Source of the DNA: Druceiella hillmani | Lineage: Eukaryota > Arthropoda > Insecta > Lepidoptera > Hepialidae | NCBI GenBank assembly: GCA_039881145.1 | Contig: JAYKKI010000091.1 | Location: 1,736,001-1,800,000 of the forward strand | Length of the DNA stretch: 64,000 nt | Direction: 5' to 3' | The notes under the pieces: generated by a model | The model's input: the letters and a program-made list of their open reading frames with translations, nothing else | Told to the model about the DNA's origin: nothing | The model's database searches: none | Position numbers and translations under genes: made by a program | Shown here: positions 48,901 through 55,265 of the stretch, piece after piece | Layout: each line of letters opens with the position of its first letter | Numbering within the stretch: the stretch's first letter is position 1

Positions 48901-51882
48901 AAGTGACAAAATGTTTACCAACATCGACGAATATATTCCAAAATCACTGAGTTTTTTTCTGTCAGAAATAATTTTAAAGGATAAACAAAGTAAGCCTGAA
49001 AATATGTCCCATTCAAAAATAAATGTAAATCAATCGCTATAGAGACCATAAATGAAGTAGATACTGATGAAAACGAACAAATTTAAGTTGTTTTTAATTT
49101 TGAATTATACGTTAAATAATAATTTTTATAAACTTTTTTATAGGAAAATGATTGTTTTTTTACTTTTAAACTTTAATATTGTAACGACAGAAATGTATTT
49201 ATAATATGATTTCTACATAACAAAAGTTTATAAAGTTTTTAAGTTATGAGAGAATATAAATATATCTCTTTATTTATTTATATTATTATTAAATAAAAAG
49301 CAACTAATTTTAATGGGTAAACTTTTTAATATAACCCATTAATAAAACAATCCAATAGGTTTTATAATTATTTGTTCAACATAATTGGGTTCTGAGGTTT
49401 TTATATTTTAGACGCTTAAGGCACTCTACTAAATATTTTTATTAAAATCATCTTGGGAGGATTCTGCAATAGTTTTCAAAAAGTTTTTTTGTTTAATGGC
49501 CAAAATACTTATCTTTTTCTTTGTATTAATTAATTTTTTAAAATATCCATTATATTATAAACATCTAAAATGTTTACATTATTGTCTTCTAATGTTTTAA
49601 TTGATTTGTTGAAAATATTCAGCACATGACAAGCATATAGTAAGTAAAAATAAACAACATTATTTTCCAATTCTCTATCCAATATTAATAAATTTTGAAT
49701 AACAATGATTAACCAACAGTTAGTTAAAATTGTATCTATTGCTGGTAAATTTCTATTACCAATGACTCCATTTTTGTCCTACCCAATCTTTTATTAGTGG
49801 CGGTTTTGGAATCAAAATAGATAATCTTGTTTAATTTCATATTGCAATCCTGACTCGTATATGATAAATTGTGTTTAACAGTATGAAATGCCGTCGTTAA
49901 CTCGGCCGCTGTTAATTTGGTATCATCACTAGAAGTGGAAAGTGAGGTTAATCGATAAGCAGATGATTTAGAAAAAAACTTCTGTAACAATCGACTGGAC
50001 TTCTTCAATTCCATCTTTGCCTTGTGTTTTTTGCAGTCCATACGCTCTTTAACCTAAACATAAGTAAAACAAATATTTAAAAAATAGGCAAATAACAAGT
50101 CATTACTCAATCTTCAATTAGGTGACAAAAAACACCCATAATAACCCACACCAATCTGACCAATACCGGCACGCGAAATCGTAAAATTTAGGACACATAT
50201 TTTACATACAGCATTATAATCACTTTTAGGATCATACGTTAACCAATAAAATCGACATTTCTATTCTTGCTTATAGTTTTGTTTAACTTTAGTTAATTTG
50301 GCTTTCTTCCTAGATGTTGGAAGAGAATCAGATGAATTTGAACATGAAACGTTTTACATTAAAAAAACGTAAACTATAAATATGAAAATGACGGAAACAA
50401 ATTGCCACAAGAGGTTATGCCCTGCATTCGTTGCGCAATTGCGCATGCTTTCGTGACATTCTAAATTTGAAATTAATTTTTTTTTTAATGAAAATTCTCT
50501 TTCACTGACAAAAACATATTTTTTGGCGGTAAATGAAATCCAACTCTTATTAAGTTCTTTTTCAACGAATAAATTTTAATTAAATTTATGCTGTTTGCTG
50601 CATAGTTCACTTCTGTTTGCTGTTCTCAGAATGGTTGAAAAGGACGATAAGAGCTAGTAAAATTATTGCGCTGCTTGAAGAAGACTGTAGCCAATGTTAT
50701 GTGTGTACGCAGTATAATGTGAGCCGTTCCACTGTCCAAACGACCTGGCAACGATACCTAGAAATGGGCTCCGTCAGTAGAAGGCCGGTTCTGGAAGAAA
50801 ACAGTGCACTGAGCCACGGGATGACTGCTTCATAGTCAGTCAAGCGCTGCAAAATCGTCAAGTTACGTACGTGGATCTCAAACAGAACCTCGAGGACGTC
50901 AGAGGTACACGAGTAAGCCTATAGACAGTCAGAAAGAGACTTCAGGCCGTCAATATACGTAGCTATCGCCCAGCTTGGGGCCCTACATTGCTCCGTGAGA
51001 TTGAGTTGCCAGATTGAGATTCGCTCAAAATTTTTAATCATGGACTCATCAAGACTGGAATAGTGTTTTATTTTCCGATGAAGCTCGTATATCGATTAGT
51101 GGTGAGGATCGACGTCGGCGAGTCTTATGAAGACCTGGAGAACGCTTCGCAGAAGTGTGCTTTGAGGAAATCACCCCTTACGGTGGAGGCTCCGTAATGT
51201 TTTGGGCTGGTATTAACTCAGATGACCATTCCGAATTAGTTTTTATTGAAAATGGCACACTTAATGCGGAAAGGTACATAGCAGAGGTTCTTATTCCTCA
51301 TGCCCAACCCGCATTAACAGCAGTTGGAGGCGAGTCCATTTTTATGGACGACAATGCTCACGCCCACTGCTCTAGAGACGTTGATGCGTATATTCAGGAG
51401 ACCGGAATTCGTCGGTTAGACTGGCCAGTCCCGACCTCAATCCAATAGAACACTTATAGGACAACCTCAAACAATGTGTCAGAGCCGTAAAACCCTTAAA
51501 AATGTGATCTTTGCTGAATGGGAACGTATTCCTCAGGAAATGATAAAAACACGTTGTCGAAAGCATGCCTAGCAGATTAAGCGTATTGATTTTAGCTAGA
51601 GGAGGTCATACTCGTTACTAAATTTTCAAATTTTATGTTAAATTAATAAAAAATATTCAAAATAAACTTTAGCCATTTTTAAGGTATGAAAACTCTCGTC
51701 TGTGAACTTTACATCGTTTTTTTTATGTATTCGCATTGTTAATGACTGAAGTAGGTAAAAACAATATCTCCATAATAAATAACAATATTCTCATCATATC
51801 GCCATATAAAATGCATCAAATAATAATGAAATAACTCTGATATGGTTTATTCCTATAAGTGCCCGTTTTTTTTGCAAGAGTT

Positions 51883-51916
<34 letters not shown>

Positions 51917-54039
51917 CACATATATATTTATATATATATATATACATGCACAGACCACCAGACAACCAAGGTCCTGTCAATATAAAATTTATTTGTAGAC
52001 ACCTTAATTTTCTACCATCTCTCCCTGCACTATTTTTAAACAACATTTATCTGTCTATGATGAACAGTTTAAATGTTGTAGGACATTGGGACAATTAAGT
52101 AGTATAATTTTAAAAACAAGTATGTAATGAATTTTACATTTTCTTATTTACTCTGTTACTCAACTCAGTCCGAGTCTCTTCAAATTTAACTTCATTCATT
52201 CCTTAGTTGAAATTTCTCAACAACTCATTAGTACTACAAAAATATATATGTAATTAATCACAGTTTATTTTTCAGGAACTTTGTTATTAATTAATCCTTC
52301 TGAAATTCCAGAAACATTTAGATTATACATGTGACTCCGATGAAGAATGGGAAGAGGAAGAGGGTGAGAGCGTAGGCGGCAGCGGCTCAGAGGACGAGAA
52401 CGAGGCAGACGAATATGAATTGGATAACGAATTCTTCGTGCCACATGGCTATTTAAGTGAGGAGGTAAGTCTAATAAAAATGTAATGTATGAAATTATAG
52501 ATTAATTTGGTAATATGCTCTTATTCTTGACTCTTCTGTCTATATCGGCTGTTTATTGGCTTCTATAGGTTCCCGAGTGCCAAAATAAGATCATAGCTGG
52601 ATTAATAAAATTGTCTTATACCTCCTGCCATTCTCGAAATACGCCATTTCAATATTAACATCGAAGTTAAATCTCGTAGAGTGATTTGGCAATAAAAAAT
52701 TTTGTTTTTCCACTATTTTAGCATTAAATGTTCAAACACGAGTTTGAAAAACAAAGTTTTTATTGCAAAATCAAATAAAGGCTGACACAAAAAAAATATT
52801 TCAGATTATTTTCTTCTTATATTTTCGAGAAGAATCCGAAAGCAATTTTTGCACTACCGATATTAACCAACATTCCATAATCCATATATTCAATATGTTT
52901 TAAATATGATTTTTTATATAATATATATTGAATATGATTTTCTATTATGTCTCTTATTTGTTGATTCATTATTGGTAAAGTTCATTTATTAAATATAATT
53001 TCTATATTTTTTTGTGGAAAATTAGATACCTTTTTACAGGAGTTAAAACAAAACAGCCAAATATATTTTAAGACAAATATGTTTTAATAACTAAAAGTGA
53101 TTGATCAGAATATGTCGTATAATTGAAATTAGCCTATTGCAATGAACATCTTGTTAGAATATTTTATATTAATGTATAATAAAGTAGACTACTCTATTTT
53201 GTATGTGTACAAAAGTTCAAATTTAGTATGTTTCTGGTGCATCACCTTTCCAAATGGCAAAAATTGACTTCGATATCTAATTAGCTACAAAAAATGTGCC
53301 CAGTGGACATTATTAAAATGTAGATTGCAACTGATCTAAAGCAACATTATTTTTACATATCAGAAATGTAAAAATATTTGTTATCCATTCAAATCATACA
53401 GACCCATATTTCAAGGGAGCATTATGCAAATTATATAGACTGCAAAATGTGATATGTTGATCAATGGAACGTGTAAAATTTTAATTCTGTCAATGAATAT
53501 TAATAAGTGTAAAAAATATAAATGAATTGTTAAGCAATATGTGATCACTTTGTTCCCCGATAGATACTAAAACTTAGATTAATTAAATGTTCCAGGAGGC
53601 ATTAGGGGAAGATGAGGCAGAAATAGCCCTATCACCCGAACACCAGAAGGCTAAACTAAAATATTTAGGTGATGAATTTGAATCTGAATTGAAAAAACCC
53701 ACCGAGAGACTAAAACCTAAATTGTATGGCATCATGTGGGAAACTGCTGACGGAGGCAAACCTGATTCTTGCATAGATGCTGTGTGGAAATATTTTAACA
53801 AGATGAGCATGATGATTACAGAAGATCCTGTTCTTGTACCACCAGTAGTTGAACCTAAAAAGACTAACAACAAACCCGAAAAAGTAACAAAAACAGAAAA
53901 GAAAAGTTCTAAGCCAGAGAAAACAAATCAGAATAAGACGGAAAACAAATTGCCAGATAGTAACAAAGCTGGGACTCCCGTCATTAAAAAACGAGTACCC
54001 CTTATAAGTTTGTATTTAAAGAAGAAGGATGAATTGTAG
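24471..54039 (+). CDS. CHAF1A: chromatin assembly factor 1 large subunit (CAF-1 p150), complete, 7 coding exons
   Basis: CAF-1 deposits newly made histone H3-H4 on replicated DNA at PCNA-bearing forks. The large subunit joins the two WD-repeat subunits and contacts DNA, PCNA and histones. Exons 24471-24953, 25638-26090, 28607-28880, 36138-36632, 46133-46314, 52312-52464 and 53596-54039 have GT-AG borders and total 2484 nt: 827 residues plus stop, with no stop or frameshift. Landmarks are QARLPF at 25-30, VVVISDDD at 80-87, KER helix ~316-462, FANFF 467-471, PPYWGTW 606-612 followed by RKK, DSDEEWEEEE and FFVPHGYLSEE in exon 6, and a C-terminal region in exon 7. Length is close to other animal p150 proteins. 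The gene spans 29.6 kb because introns 3-5 are full of transposons. The start chosen is the ATG at 24471, which places QARLPF near the N-terminus as in vertebrate p150. Confidence 0.96.
25638..26090 (+). CDS. CHAF1A: CAF-1 p150 exon 2 (residues 162-312)
   Basis: Acceptor ATATTTTCAG at 25628-25637 and donor GTAAGT at 26091; 453 nt, phase 0 at both ends. It encodes a hydrophilic linker full of Lys, Glu, Ser and Asp with no folded domain visible. A Ser/Thr-Pro-rich segment (SPRVKRSS to SSPVLTPKQ) at its end offers candidate cyclin-dependent kinase sites. Because both borders are phase 0, it could be skipped without breaking the frame. Confidence 0.92.
26091..28606 (+). other. CAF-1 intron 2
   Basis: 2.5 kb, AT-rich. 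A 19-base direct repeat (ACCCAAATTTTCTGTTATT) occurs twice near 27035-27080. Short frames at 27677-27889 and 27941-28168 have no recognised motif. No transposon was identified. Confidence 0.7.
28607..28880 (+). CDS. CHAF1A: CAF-1 p150 exon 3, first half of the KER domain
   Basis: Starts ALRKLEHAKKREEKE and continues as an almost pure Lys/Glu/Arg helix with REEKEE-type repeats, the KER region. In p150 this long single helix binds DNA and helps sense DNA length. Acceptor CTCTTAAAG ends at 28606. The donor is AA before GTAAAT at 28881, phase 1, so the split codon is completed by the first two bases of exon 4 to give Arg 404. The repeated REEKEE units are themselves imperfect DNA repeats. Confidence 0.94.
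28881..30710 (+). other. CAF-1 intron 3, proximal part
   Basis: AT-rich with TATTGTATA-type short repeats near 29160-29240. No gene or element recognised. The minus-strand frame at 29116-29358 arises from that simple repeat. Confidence 0.65.
30711..31600 (+). pseudogene. mariner transposon, internally deleted and 3'-truncated
   Basis: A TA followed at 30711 by CGAGGGTGGTCTGAAAAGTT is a mariner-type terminal inverted repeat. The transposase starts at ATG 30889 (MDKIEYRAVIKYLFLKG). It has the first helix-turn-helix, RSGRPKTATTDEN, a second helix-turn-helix, and WVPRLLT. It then jumps from LLAQFRRNQSE to QSKQWTAKGEPAP, losing the segment with the first catalytic Asp (VDETW in relatives). One frame reads to 31416. 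The next (31413-31601) gives MATVFWDSHGVILIDYLQKG and then a frameshift before the DNAPSH block, after which the homology stops. The third Asp region and the right terminal repeat are absent. It lies in the same orientation as CAF-1 in intron 3. The low number of stops suggests a younger insertion than the other mariner at 12826-13920. Confidence 0.9.
31757..31803. repeat. imperfect hairpin, ~20-bp arms
   Basis: ATATGCCAGATAAAGTTATT and AATAACTTTACCTGGTATGT flank AAG and pair with two mismatches. Confidence 0.75.
31788..32180 (-). pseudogene. unidentified decayed coding sequence
   Basis: The minus-strand frame 31788-32126 has balanced protein-like composition, unlike the AT-noise frames around it: LDFLNQVIESYIRNGVHFGK, then YELVPYKIEFNTIKVSAIPS, then YQWISWLYGDHWCKPEFI, then CLHESLHISLHTR. 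Immediately upstream another minus frame (about 32180-32080) reads FVWIGNDMVPLESNYMTFYN then LQNLSPVKTKK and overlaps the first at a frameshift, so one longer protein is implied. I do not recognise the family. Trp- and Tyr-rich blocks suggest a folded globular domain. It has no terminal repeats that I can see. It could be a retrotransposed gene fragment, part of an unknown element, or an old viral insertion. Confidence 0.5.
32181..33834. other. CAF-1 intron 3, middle part
   Basis: No gene recognised. A 22-base direct repeat (TGGTAAGCCAGAGATCATTTGC) occurs near 32899 and 32983. Confidence 0.6.
33835..34260 (-). pseudogene. Jockey-type retrotransposon reverse-transcriptase fragment
   Basis: Minus-strand pieces match a Jockey-like reverse transcriptase in order: FGFQFNHSTIEQTHRIAHKV (near 34250-34195), a degraded FRDVQQAF stretch (near 34150), LYKLKKDLP (near 34115), GKYQVKINS, then DINAGVP and GTVMSPVLF (near 34025-33985). 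The piece containing the FADD active site is missing: the sequence jumps to AIASN and LQKHLDKVDQWMRN (near 33930-33885) and ends near KSTHIF. Stops and at least three frameshifts mark a dead, internally deleted copy. It is antisense to CAF-1. Confidence 0.75.
34460..35118 (+). mobile_element. short piggyBac-like element, family A, both ends present
   Basis: TTAA at 34456-34459 and 35119-35122 flank an element whose ends read inward CCATTTGAGTGCC (left) and CCGTTTTAGTGCC (right, reverse complement). TTAA target duplication and CC-starting ends are typical of piggyBac-like elements. It carries only an N-terminal coding fragment (34685-34880) and then a direct run to the right end, so it is a non-autonomous deletion derivative. 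A second, left-truncated copy lies at 47722-48189. Confidence 0.8.
34685..34993 (+). pseudogene. acidic N-terminal fragment of a piggyBac-like transposase
   Basis: MSEYENNLSENDGFLSCEES followed by DSGSDIMVRSQFGVMQILSD and a run rich in Asp, Ser and Asn. Such acidic low-complexity N-termini precede the DDE domain in piggyBac-type transposases. After CENDDV the frame passes into a hydrophobic stretch that is probably untranslated element sequence. No catalytic domain is present. The copy at 47774-48000 has frameshifts in the same region. Confidence 0.6.
35123..36137. other. CAF-1 intron 3, distal part
   Basis: No gene recognised; AT-rich, ending in the acceptor TGATTTACAG before exon 4. Confidence 0.65.
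36138..36632 (+). CDS. CHAF1A: CAF-1 p150 exon 4, end of KER, FANFF motif and central region
   Basis: The exon completes the KER helix (EKEEQRRKEKEEKEEHKRKE and beyond), then AAAAFANFFVAGKQKGG at residues 463-479. The FANFF segment aligns in position with the second PCNA-interaction motif of vertebrate p150 (an xTRFF-type motif directly after KER). SSFAVKLDMRLAPIVRN follows, matching the conserved FxxFE-(I/V)-K-x-x-M-x-LAP block. It ends TWPLDELKYEVTII with donor GTGAGT, phase 1. The spacing of these blocks is as in other animal p150 proteins. Confidence 0.95.
36633..38944. other. CAF-1 intron 4, proximal part
   Basis: AT-rich with a local duplication at 37130-37505. The frame 37732-37953 has no motif. 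Confidence 0.65.
37130..37505. repeat. diverged direct duplication of ~150 bp
   Basis: 37133-37280 and 37358-37490 share TTCTTTCTCTGCAATG, CTCAAC..TGATATTCT, AATTTGTCA.TGGTTATAAA and TGTCTCCAGCCACAAT in the same order, with scattered substitutions. Offset is about 225 bases, falling to about 210 after small indels. Confidence 0.8.
38945..39085 (+). repeat. dispersed repeat R, copy 1
   Basis: Shares with 43165-43330 and 43340-43440 the ordered blocks TATAAACAAA, AGTTATTTTTA, TGCTATTTTATTGAA, ATATTTG, AAGAATCATTG, and a CACCAAGTGTTTCA-like end. No coding content. Confidence 0.75.
39480..39541. repeat. perfect hairpin, 27-bp arms, 8-base loop
   Basis: 39480-39506 and 39515-39541 are exact reverse complements around TATATTTT. 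The arm contains AAATTTGGCCCAAAATTCAT. It is the longest perfect hairpin in the window and lies within the Kolobok-like element. Confidence 0.95.
39762..40017 (-). pseudogene. C-terminal fragment of a Mutator-like/Kolobok-type transposase
   Basis: The minus strand from 40017 reads FAAGLFNEGYSSILQIMNCS then DIIIGP, stop, CKSHAEKMDEFFR, stop, IDSRKSRTLLATKEACQQQ, then EFYEATEGQLYGAGIAD and a terminal stop at 39762. This is the usual C-terminus of a large family of animal transposases: an FNDG-type helix, an IGP segment, a basic linker and a final YGAGIAD-like tail. Two in-frame stops make it inactive. The catalytic domain that should lie upstream is deleted in this copy. The plus-strand frame 39853-40137 is a shadow of this one. 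Confidence 0.7.
40689..41083 (+). pseudogene. MADF-domain exon of the partner gene, copy 2
   Basis: From the start at 40749 (MSRWGDKKTIQFIHLYREYK) the exon encodes a MADF domain: FIHLYREYKCLWKLSS, YKNKIAHDSAYTKIQEEF, then KNLRSTYHQELNKVEKSKRS, then WFKEMEFLNDTF. MADF is a three-helix Myb-like DNA-binding domain. The frame breaks by one base inside an A-rich run at 40911-40921, between VKRLKIK and MKNLRST. Everything either side is intact, so this may be a single recent lesion, a sequencing slip or, less likely, a programmed shift. The exon ends CAGAA before GTAAGT at 41084. Confidence 0.72.
41400..41991 (-). pseudogene. PIF/Harbinger copy 2, DDE-domain exon of the transposase
   Basis: The minus strand has a 3' splice site (GTGTGACAG) ending at 41992. 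From 41991 it reads FFKFLRDRNGW, then YGFRTKWNFSCCIAAINGKH, where the first catalytic Asp of the usual LDGKH is again Asn. TSNYFNYKGNNSIV follows. After two stops and a frameshift NGRASDGGVFERLSLRQALV appears (second Asp), then HVPEHSVTRGDVAFH, then FLP and QIKEKKFL pieces, trailing off near 41400. It belongs to the same PIF-type family as 22940-23395 but is clearly diverged from it. It lies wholly inside the intron of the MADF gene on the other strand. Confidence 0.8.
41992..42031. promoter_or_regulatory. 40-bp bidirectional splice-acceptor segment (copy 2)
   Basis: On + it ends TATATATTTTTTATAG directly before MADF exon 2 at 42032. On - it ends GAGTGTGACAG directly before the transposase exon at 41991. 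The length and arrangement match 22901-22939 in the other element. Confidence 0.6.
42032..42505 (+). pseudogene. BESS-motif exon of the MADF partner gene, copy 2
   Basis: After the acceptor the frame reads VQPSSQTSTATVEQPQ, then repeated QTSTATIVQPQ-type units (three copies of a roughly 60-base DNA repeat built on CAAGCACTGCAACA). A frameshift near 42200 leads to KKTVQNKRKCVEQ and LQRLENICTAINNLNEDEFY. A second near 42325 leads to SVAAQLRSLPLNNTLDMQSK then IQILLSTER. The last part is a BESS motif (FG-x-V-A-x-Q-L-R-x-L-P with a final hydrophobic helix). The two frameshifts show decay. The intact order supports one MADF-BESS protein of about 270 residues in the ancestor. Confidence 0.65.
42757..43100 (+). 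pseudogene. mariner/Tc1-like transposase N-terminal fragment
   Basis: RTVRFWVQAFHEGRVSTQES is followed by a GRP-hinge-like GPHN stretch, then RRDLTVANISEFHIPETSVH and RILTKNLNIHKVLGK, stop, IPHVPTEGLSRRA. This is the paired helix-turn-helix DNA-binding half of a mariner-type transposase. No catalytic blocks follow. It lies in CAF-1 intron 4 in sense orientation. Confidence 0.65.
43165..43440 (+). repeat. dispersed repeat R, copies 2 and 3 in tandem
   Basis: 43165-43330 and 43340-43440 share the run AGAAGTTATTTTTACAAGTG with its following CTATTTTATTGAA exactly. The AAGAATCATTGTGTT block is kept with one change. The same unit occurs at 38945-39085, four kilobases away. Confidence 0.85.
43640..44384 (+). 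mobile_element. piggyBac-like 3' end, family B, copy B1
   Basis: Ends at TTAA 44385-44388. Read inward from that end it gives CCATTCTGCTGCCCGACCAC. Sequence over about 740 bases matches 46802-47720 in inverted orientation (for example ATAAAATGTACCG, TTTATAATTATTTTT, AATACTATTTCA, CCACTTTTT.CAGAATTTTATA). The last 100 bases also match 57811-57911. The coding part is not present. Confidence 0.75.
44851..44929. repeat. exact tandem duplication of 33 bases
   Basis: GTGCAAAGATTTTCATACTT followed by GATCAATTGTTG occurs at 44852-44883 and again at 44896-44927. Confidence 0.93.
44930..46132. other. CAF-1 intron 4, distal part
   Basis: AT-rich with short tandem TTAAAAAATTCCAT copies near 45375-45415. 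The frame 45444-45686 is Lys/Phe-rich noise. It ends with the acceptor ATACATTTCAG before exon 5. Confidence 0.6.
46133..46314 (+). CDS. CHAF1A: CAF-1 p150 exon 5, conserved WGTW block
   Basis: Residues 569-629. KLKPKLLSFTENRRPPYWGT followed by WRKKSDIVKGRRPF is the most diagnostic block of p150 proteins (human has a closely similar RPAYWGTW stretch). It is part of the region that precedes the acidic ED domain and takes part in histone H3-H4 and mid-subunit contacts. Begins after ATTTCAG with the split codon GAA and ends GATGAG before GTAAGT, phase 0. Confidence 0.97.
46802..47720 (-). mobile_element. piggyBac-like 3' end, family B, copy B2 (inverted)
   Basis: Reverse complement of the B1 and B3 sequences over most of its length. 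From about 47660 on the minus strand it shares TTCTAGATTC and ATGTTTCCAACCAAAGAA with B3 (57390-57446). The terminal TTAA is degraded to TTCAA at 46802. The other side abuts family A copy 2 at about 47720. Confidence 0.72.
47722..48189 (+). mobile_element. piggyBac-like element family A, copy 2, left-truncated
   Basis: Matches 34640-35118 closely, from TAATTACAATATAAAA through the acidic transposase start (ATG at 47774, with later frameshifts) to the right end GGCACTAAAACGG, followed by TTAA at 48190-48193. Divergence from copy 1 is mainly small deletions. Confidence 0.82.
48194..49070 (+). pseudogene. member of a repetitive uncharacterised insect gene family
   Basis: Open over 48458-49042 with core NFDIAMEKIYKYIEENDDCQ, FSLQELKDILP, NTICFKKR, EFRILQAAGEIIRKNIRSQV and IDEYIPKSLSFFLSEIILKD. 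These blocks fit a large multicopy family in aphids, beetles and other invertebrates, usually annotated as uncharacterised and assumed to be transposon-borne. Upstream, 48194-48350 encodes RAAANERQDGLSKFLQVKF, then AHAICRQKYTNKK, resembling the Cys/His-rich N-terminus of the same family, separated by frameshifts. The left side ends exactly at the TTAA of the piggyBac-like copy, so that element seems to have landed inside this gene. The core is unusually free of stops for a relic. No biochemical function is known to me. Confidence 0.55.
49071..49419. other. no gene recognised
   Basis: AT-rich sequence between the preceding gene relic and the hAT-like remnant. Confidence 0.6.
49420..50330 (-). 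pseudogene. hAT-like transposase remnant with BED/TTF-type zinc finger
   Basis: On the minus strand from about 50330: PTSRKKAKLTKVKQNY, WLTYDPKSDYNAVCKIC, then VLNFTISRAGIG (a zinc-binding Cys-x-x-Cys and finger core). After a gap comes VKERMDCKKHKAKMELKKSS. The frame 49736-50041 continues LLQKFFSKSS, LTAAELTTAFHTVKHNLSYT and GRTKMESLVIEIYQQ, the conserved N-terminal part of a hAT-type family. Then it jumps to YFYLLYACHVLNIFNKSIKT with LEDNNVNILDVYNIMDIL (49670-49530), part of the helical insertion near the C-terminus. The central catalytic domain is deleted. Antisense to CAF-1 in intron 5. Confidence 0.68.
50600..51600 (+). pseudogene. broken Tc1-type transposase, nearly full length
   Basis: Fragments in order: KIIALLEEDCSQCYVCTQYN then VSRSTVQTTWQRYLEMGSVS (first helix-turn-helix and GRP-like hinge); VSQALQNRQVTYVDLKQN and VRGTRVSL (second helix-turn-helix); VNIRSYRPAWGPTLLREIEL; then FSDEARISISGEDRRRRV with the first catalytic Asp. 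The frame 51155-51448 gives CFEEITPYGGGSVMFWAGIN and ESIFMDDNAHAHCSRDVDAY with the second Asp. In another frame PDLNPIEHL carries the third acidic residue. At least four frameshifts and several stops. Terminal repeats not recognised. It lies in CAF-1 intron 5, sense orientation. Confidence 0.88.
51601..52311. other. CAF-1 intron 5, distal part
   Basis: AT-rich; contains the TA microsatellite below. Ends with acceptor TTCTGAAATTCCAG before exon 6. Confidence 0.65.
51882..51945. repeat. interrupted (TA)n microsatellite
   Basis: TATATA runs broken by TG, CACA and TT over about 64 bases. Confidence 0.95.
52312..52464 (+). CDS. CHAF1A: CAF-1 p150 exon 6, acidic ED domain
   Basis: Residues 630-680. 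LDYTCDSDEEWEEEEGES, then an acidic/serine run (SGSEDENEADEYELDNE), then FFVPHGYLSEE. This is the ED domain that binds histone H3-H4. The flanking FFVPHGYLSE block is nearly invariant in animal p150 proteins. The base composition is distinctly richer in G than the surrounding intron. Phase 0 at both ends; donor GTAAGT. Confidence 0.97.
52465..53595. other. CAF-1 intron 6
   Basis: 1.1 kb AT-rich intron with no element recognised. Ends TAAATGTTCCAG before exon 7. Confidence 0.75.
53596..54039 (+). CDS. CHAF1A: CAF-1 p150 exon 7, C-terminal region and stop
   Basis: Residues 681-827. EALGEDEAEIALSPEHQKAK continues the ED domain edge. LKYLGDEFESELKKPTERLK, PKLYGIMWE and DAVWKYFNKMSMMI correspond to the helical segment before the C-terminus. 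A Lys/Thr/Asn-rich low-complexity stretch (KKTNNKPEKVTKTEKKSSKP) and KKRVPLISLYLKKKDEL close the protein. The vertebrate C-terminal winged-helix domain, which binds DNA, is not obvious here: the last 60 residues look disordered. Either the domain is reduced in this lineage or a further exon exists. The stop at 54037 and poly-A-signal-like AATAAA near 54330 argue for a true end. Confidence 0.93.
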   Translation, partial: EALGEDEAEIALSPEHQKAKLKYLGDEFESELKKPTERLKPKLYGIMWETADGGKPDSCIDAVWKYFNKMSMMITEDPVLVPPVVEPKKTNNKPEKVTKTEKKSSKPEKTNQNKTENKLPDSNKAGTPVIKKRVPLISLYLKKKDEL

Positions 54040-55099
54040 AATATTATTTTATAACCATCTCATTACATGCTATTTATATATTTTAATTTTTGCTTGTACC
54101 GCATAAAATTTATATAATCGATGAAGTTAAGTGATTTTATTTGTTCAGTGTTTATTAATCCATTTAAAAAAATTAAATATAAGAAATGTACTCTAGGTTT
54201 TTAATGTAATAACAGTATCATCCTTTCTATCGTCCAGTGTGATGTCATGATGAAAAAACAAATAATAATTGATGTAATACCTAACTTTTGCAAAAAAATT
54301 TTTCTTACTGGCAAAATGACATATTAAAATAAATTTACATTTGATATATTACCATAATATAAACTCTCATCTCTCACTGTGCAATTTTAAATGTTGATTT
54401 CAATCCATACATTTCATATCATTTGTAATTTTTTTACTTAAACAGCAGAGTTTTCTATTTCTTTATCAAAATTGTGGATAATGAACATATTCAACACAAA
54501 ATACAACTGAATGTTTTTTCTTGATCTTTGTATGTTTGTTTCTTTTCATTAGAGAATAATGTATCATTTTTTATTTGATTTAAATTCAAGCAGACTTTTA
54601 GTGCATAATATATTCTTAGTTCTTCCAAGTCTTCATTCAATCGAACACTTTTTCAGTTGGTTTAAATTACAGTTATACAAAAAAATTACTAAAAATTTCA
54701 TCAAGTAGCAGAAAGTAAGAATATAGCATTGGTTTTGTGGTAAATTACAGTAAGGTATTGGCAATTCTTGAAAAAGGGTTAAAAATCATTTCAAATGTAT
54801 CTCACAAATCTACAATTGTGATATTTCCTCTAAAAATGTCAAAAAAGTTGAAAACGCCAACTTTTATTGCAGCCTACATGACTGCAATGCACATGAAGCT
54901 TGGTGTCAAAACCCTTAATCATGTGATATGTAAATTCCATGACTTCAGAATGCCTCAGACAAACAATTAAATTAAAAATGGGAGTTTCTAACTTTTTATA
55001 CACATTCTATAAGGATTTAGATAAATATTATTTATGGAATTCAGTTTATGAGATTGTACTATCTTGGCTCTTGCAATTATTTCAAGTTTGCCATATATG
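54040..55099. other. CAF-1 3' flank
   Basis: Likely 3' UTR at first: ATTAAA near 54173 and AATAAA near 54330 are candidate polyadenylation signals. The frame 54737-54970 has no motif. Confidence 0.55.
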
Positions 55100-55265
55100 T
55101 TAGGTTGATCACAAGGCATAAGCCTGTGATGACTCGGCACACTGTGGAGACCCGGTTTTGATTCCTGACGTGTGTTATGGTTGGCTGTAAGAGATTGCTT
55201 TCGTAGCAATAAGTCCGCCATATATATCAATTAGATACATTGAAGTAGATAAATAAATAAATATA
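55100..55265 (+). repeat. SINE-like unit, possibly tRNA-derived
   Basis: GACCCGGTTTTGATTCCTGA (55149-55168) resembles a pol III B box (GGTTCGANTCC). It is followed by GTAAGAGATTGCTTTCGTAG and CAATAAGTCCGCC, a tail shared by many insect SINE/LINE 3' ends. A short AAAT-type run (AAATAAATAAATATATAAAT) closes it. The A box is not clear. Confidence 0.4.
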
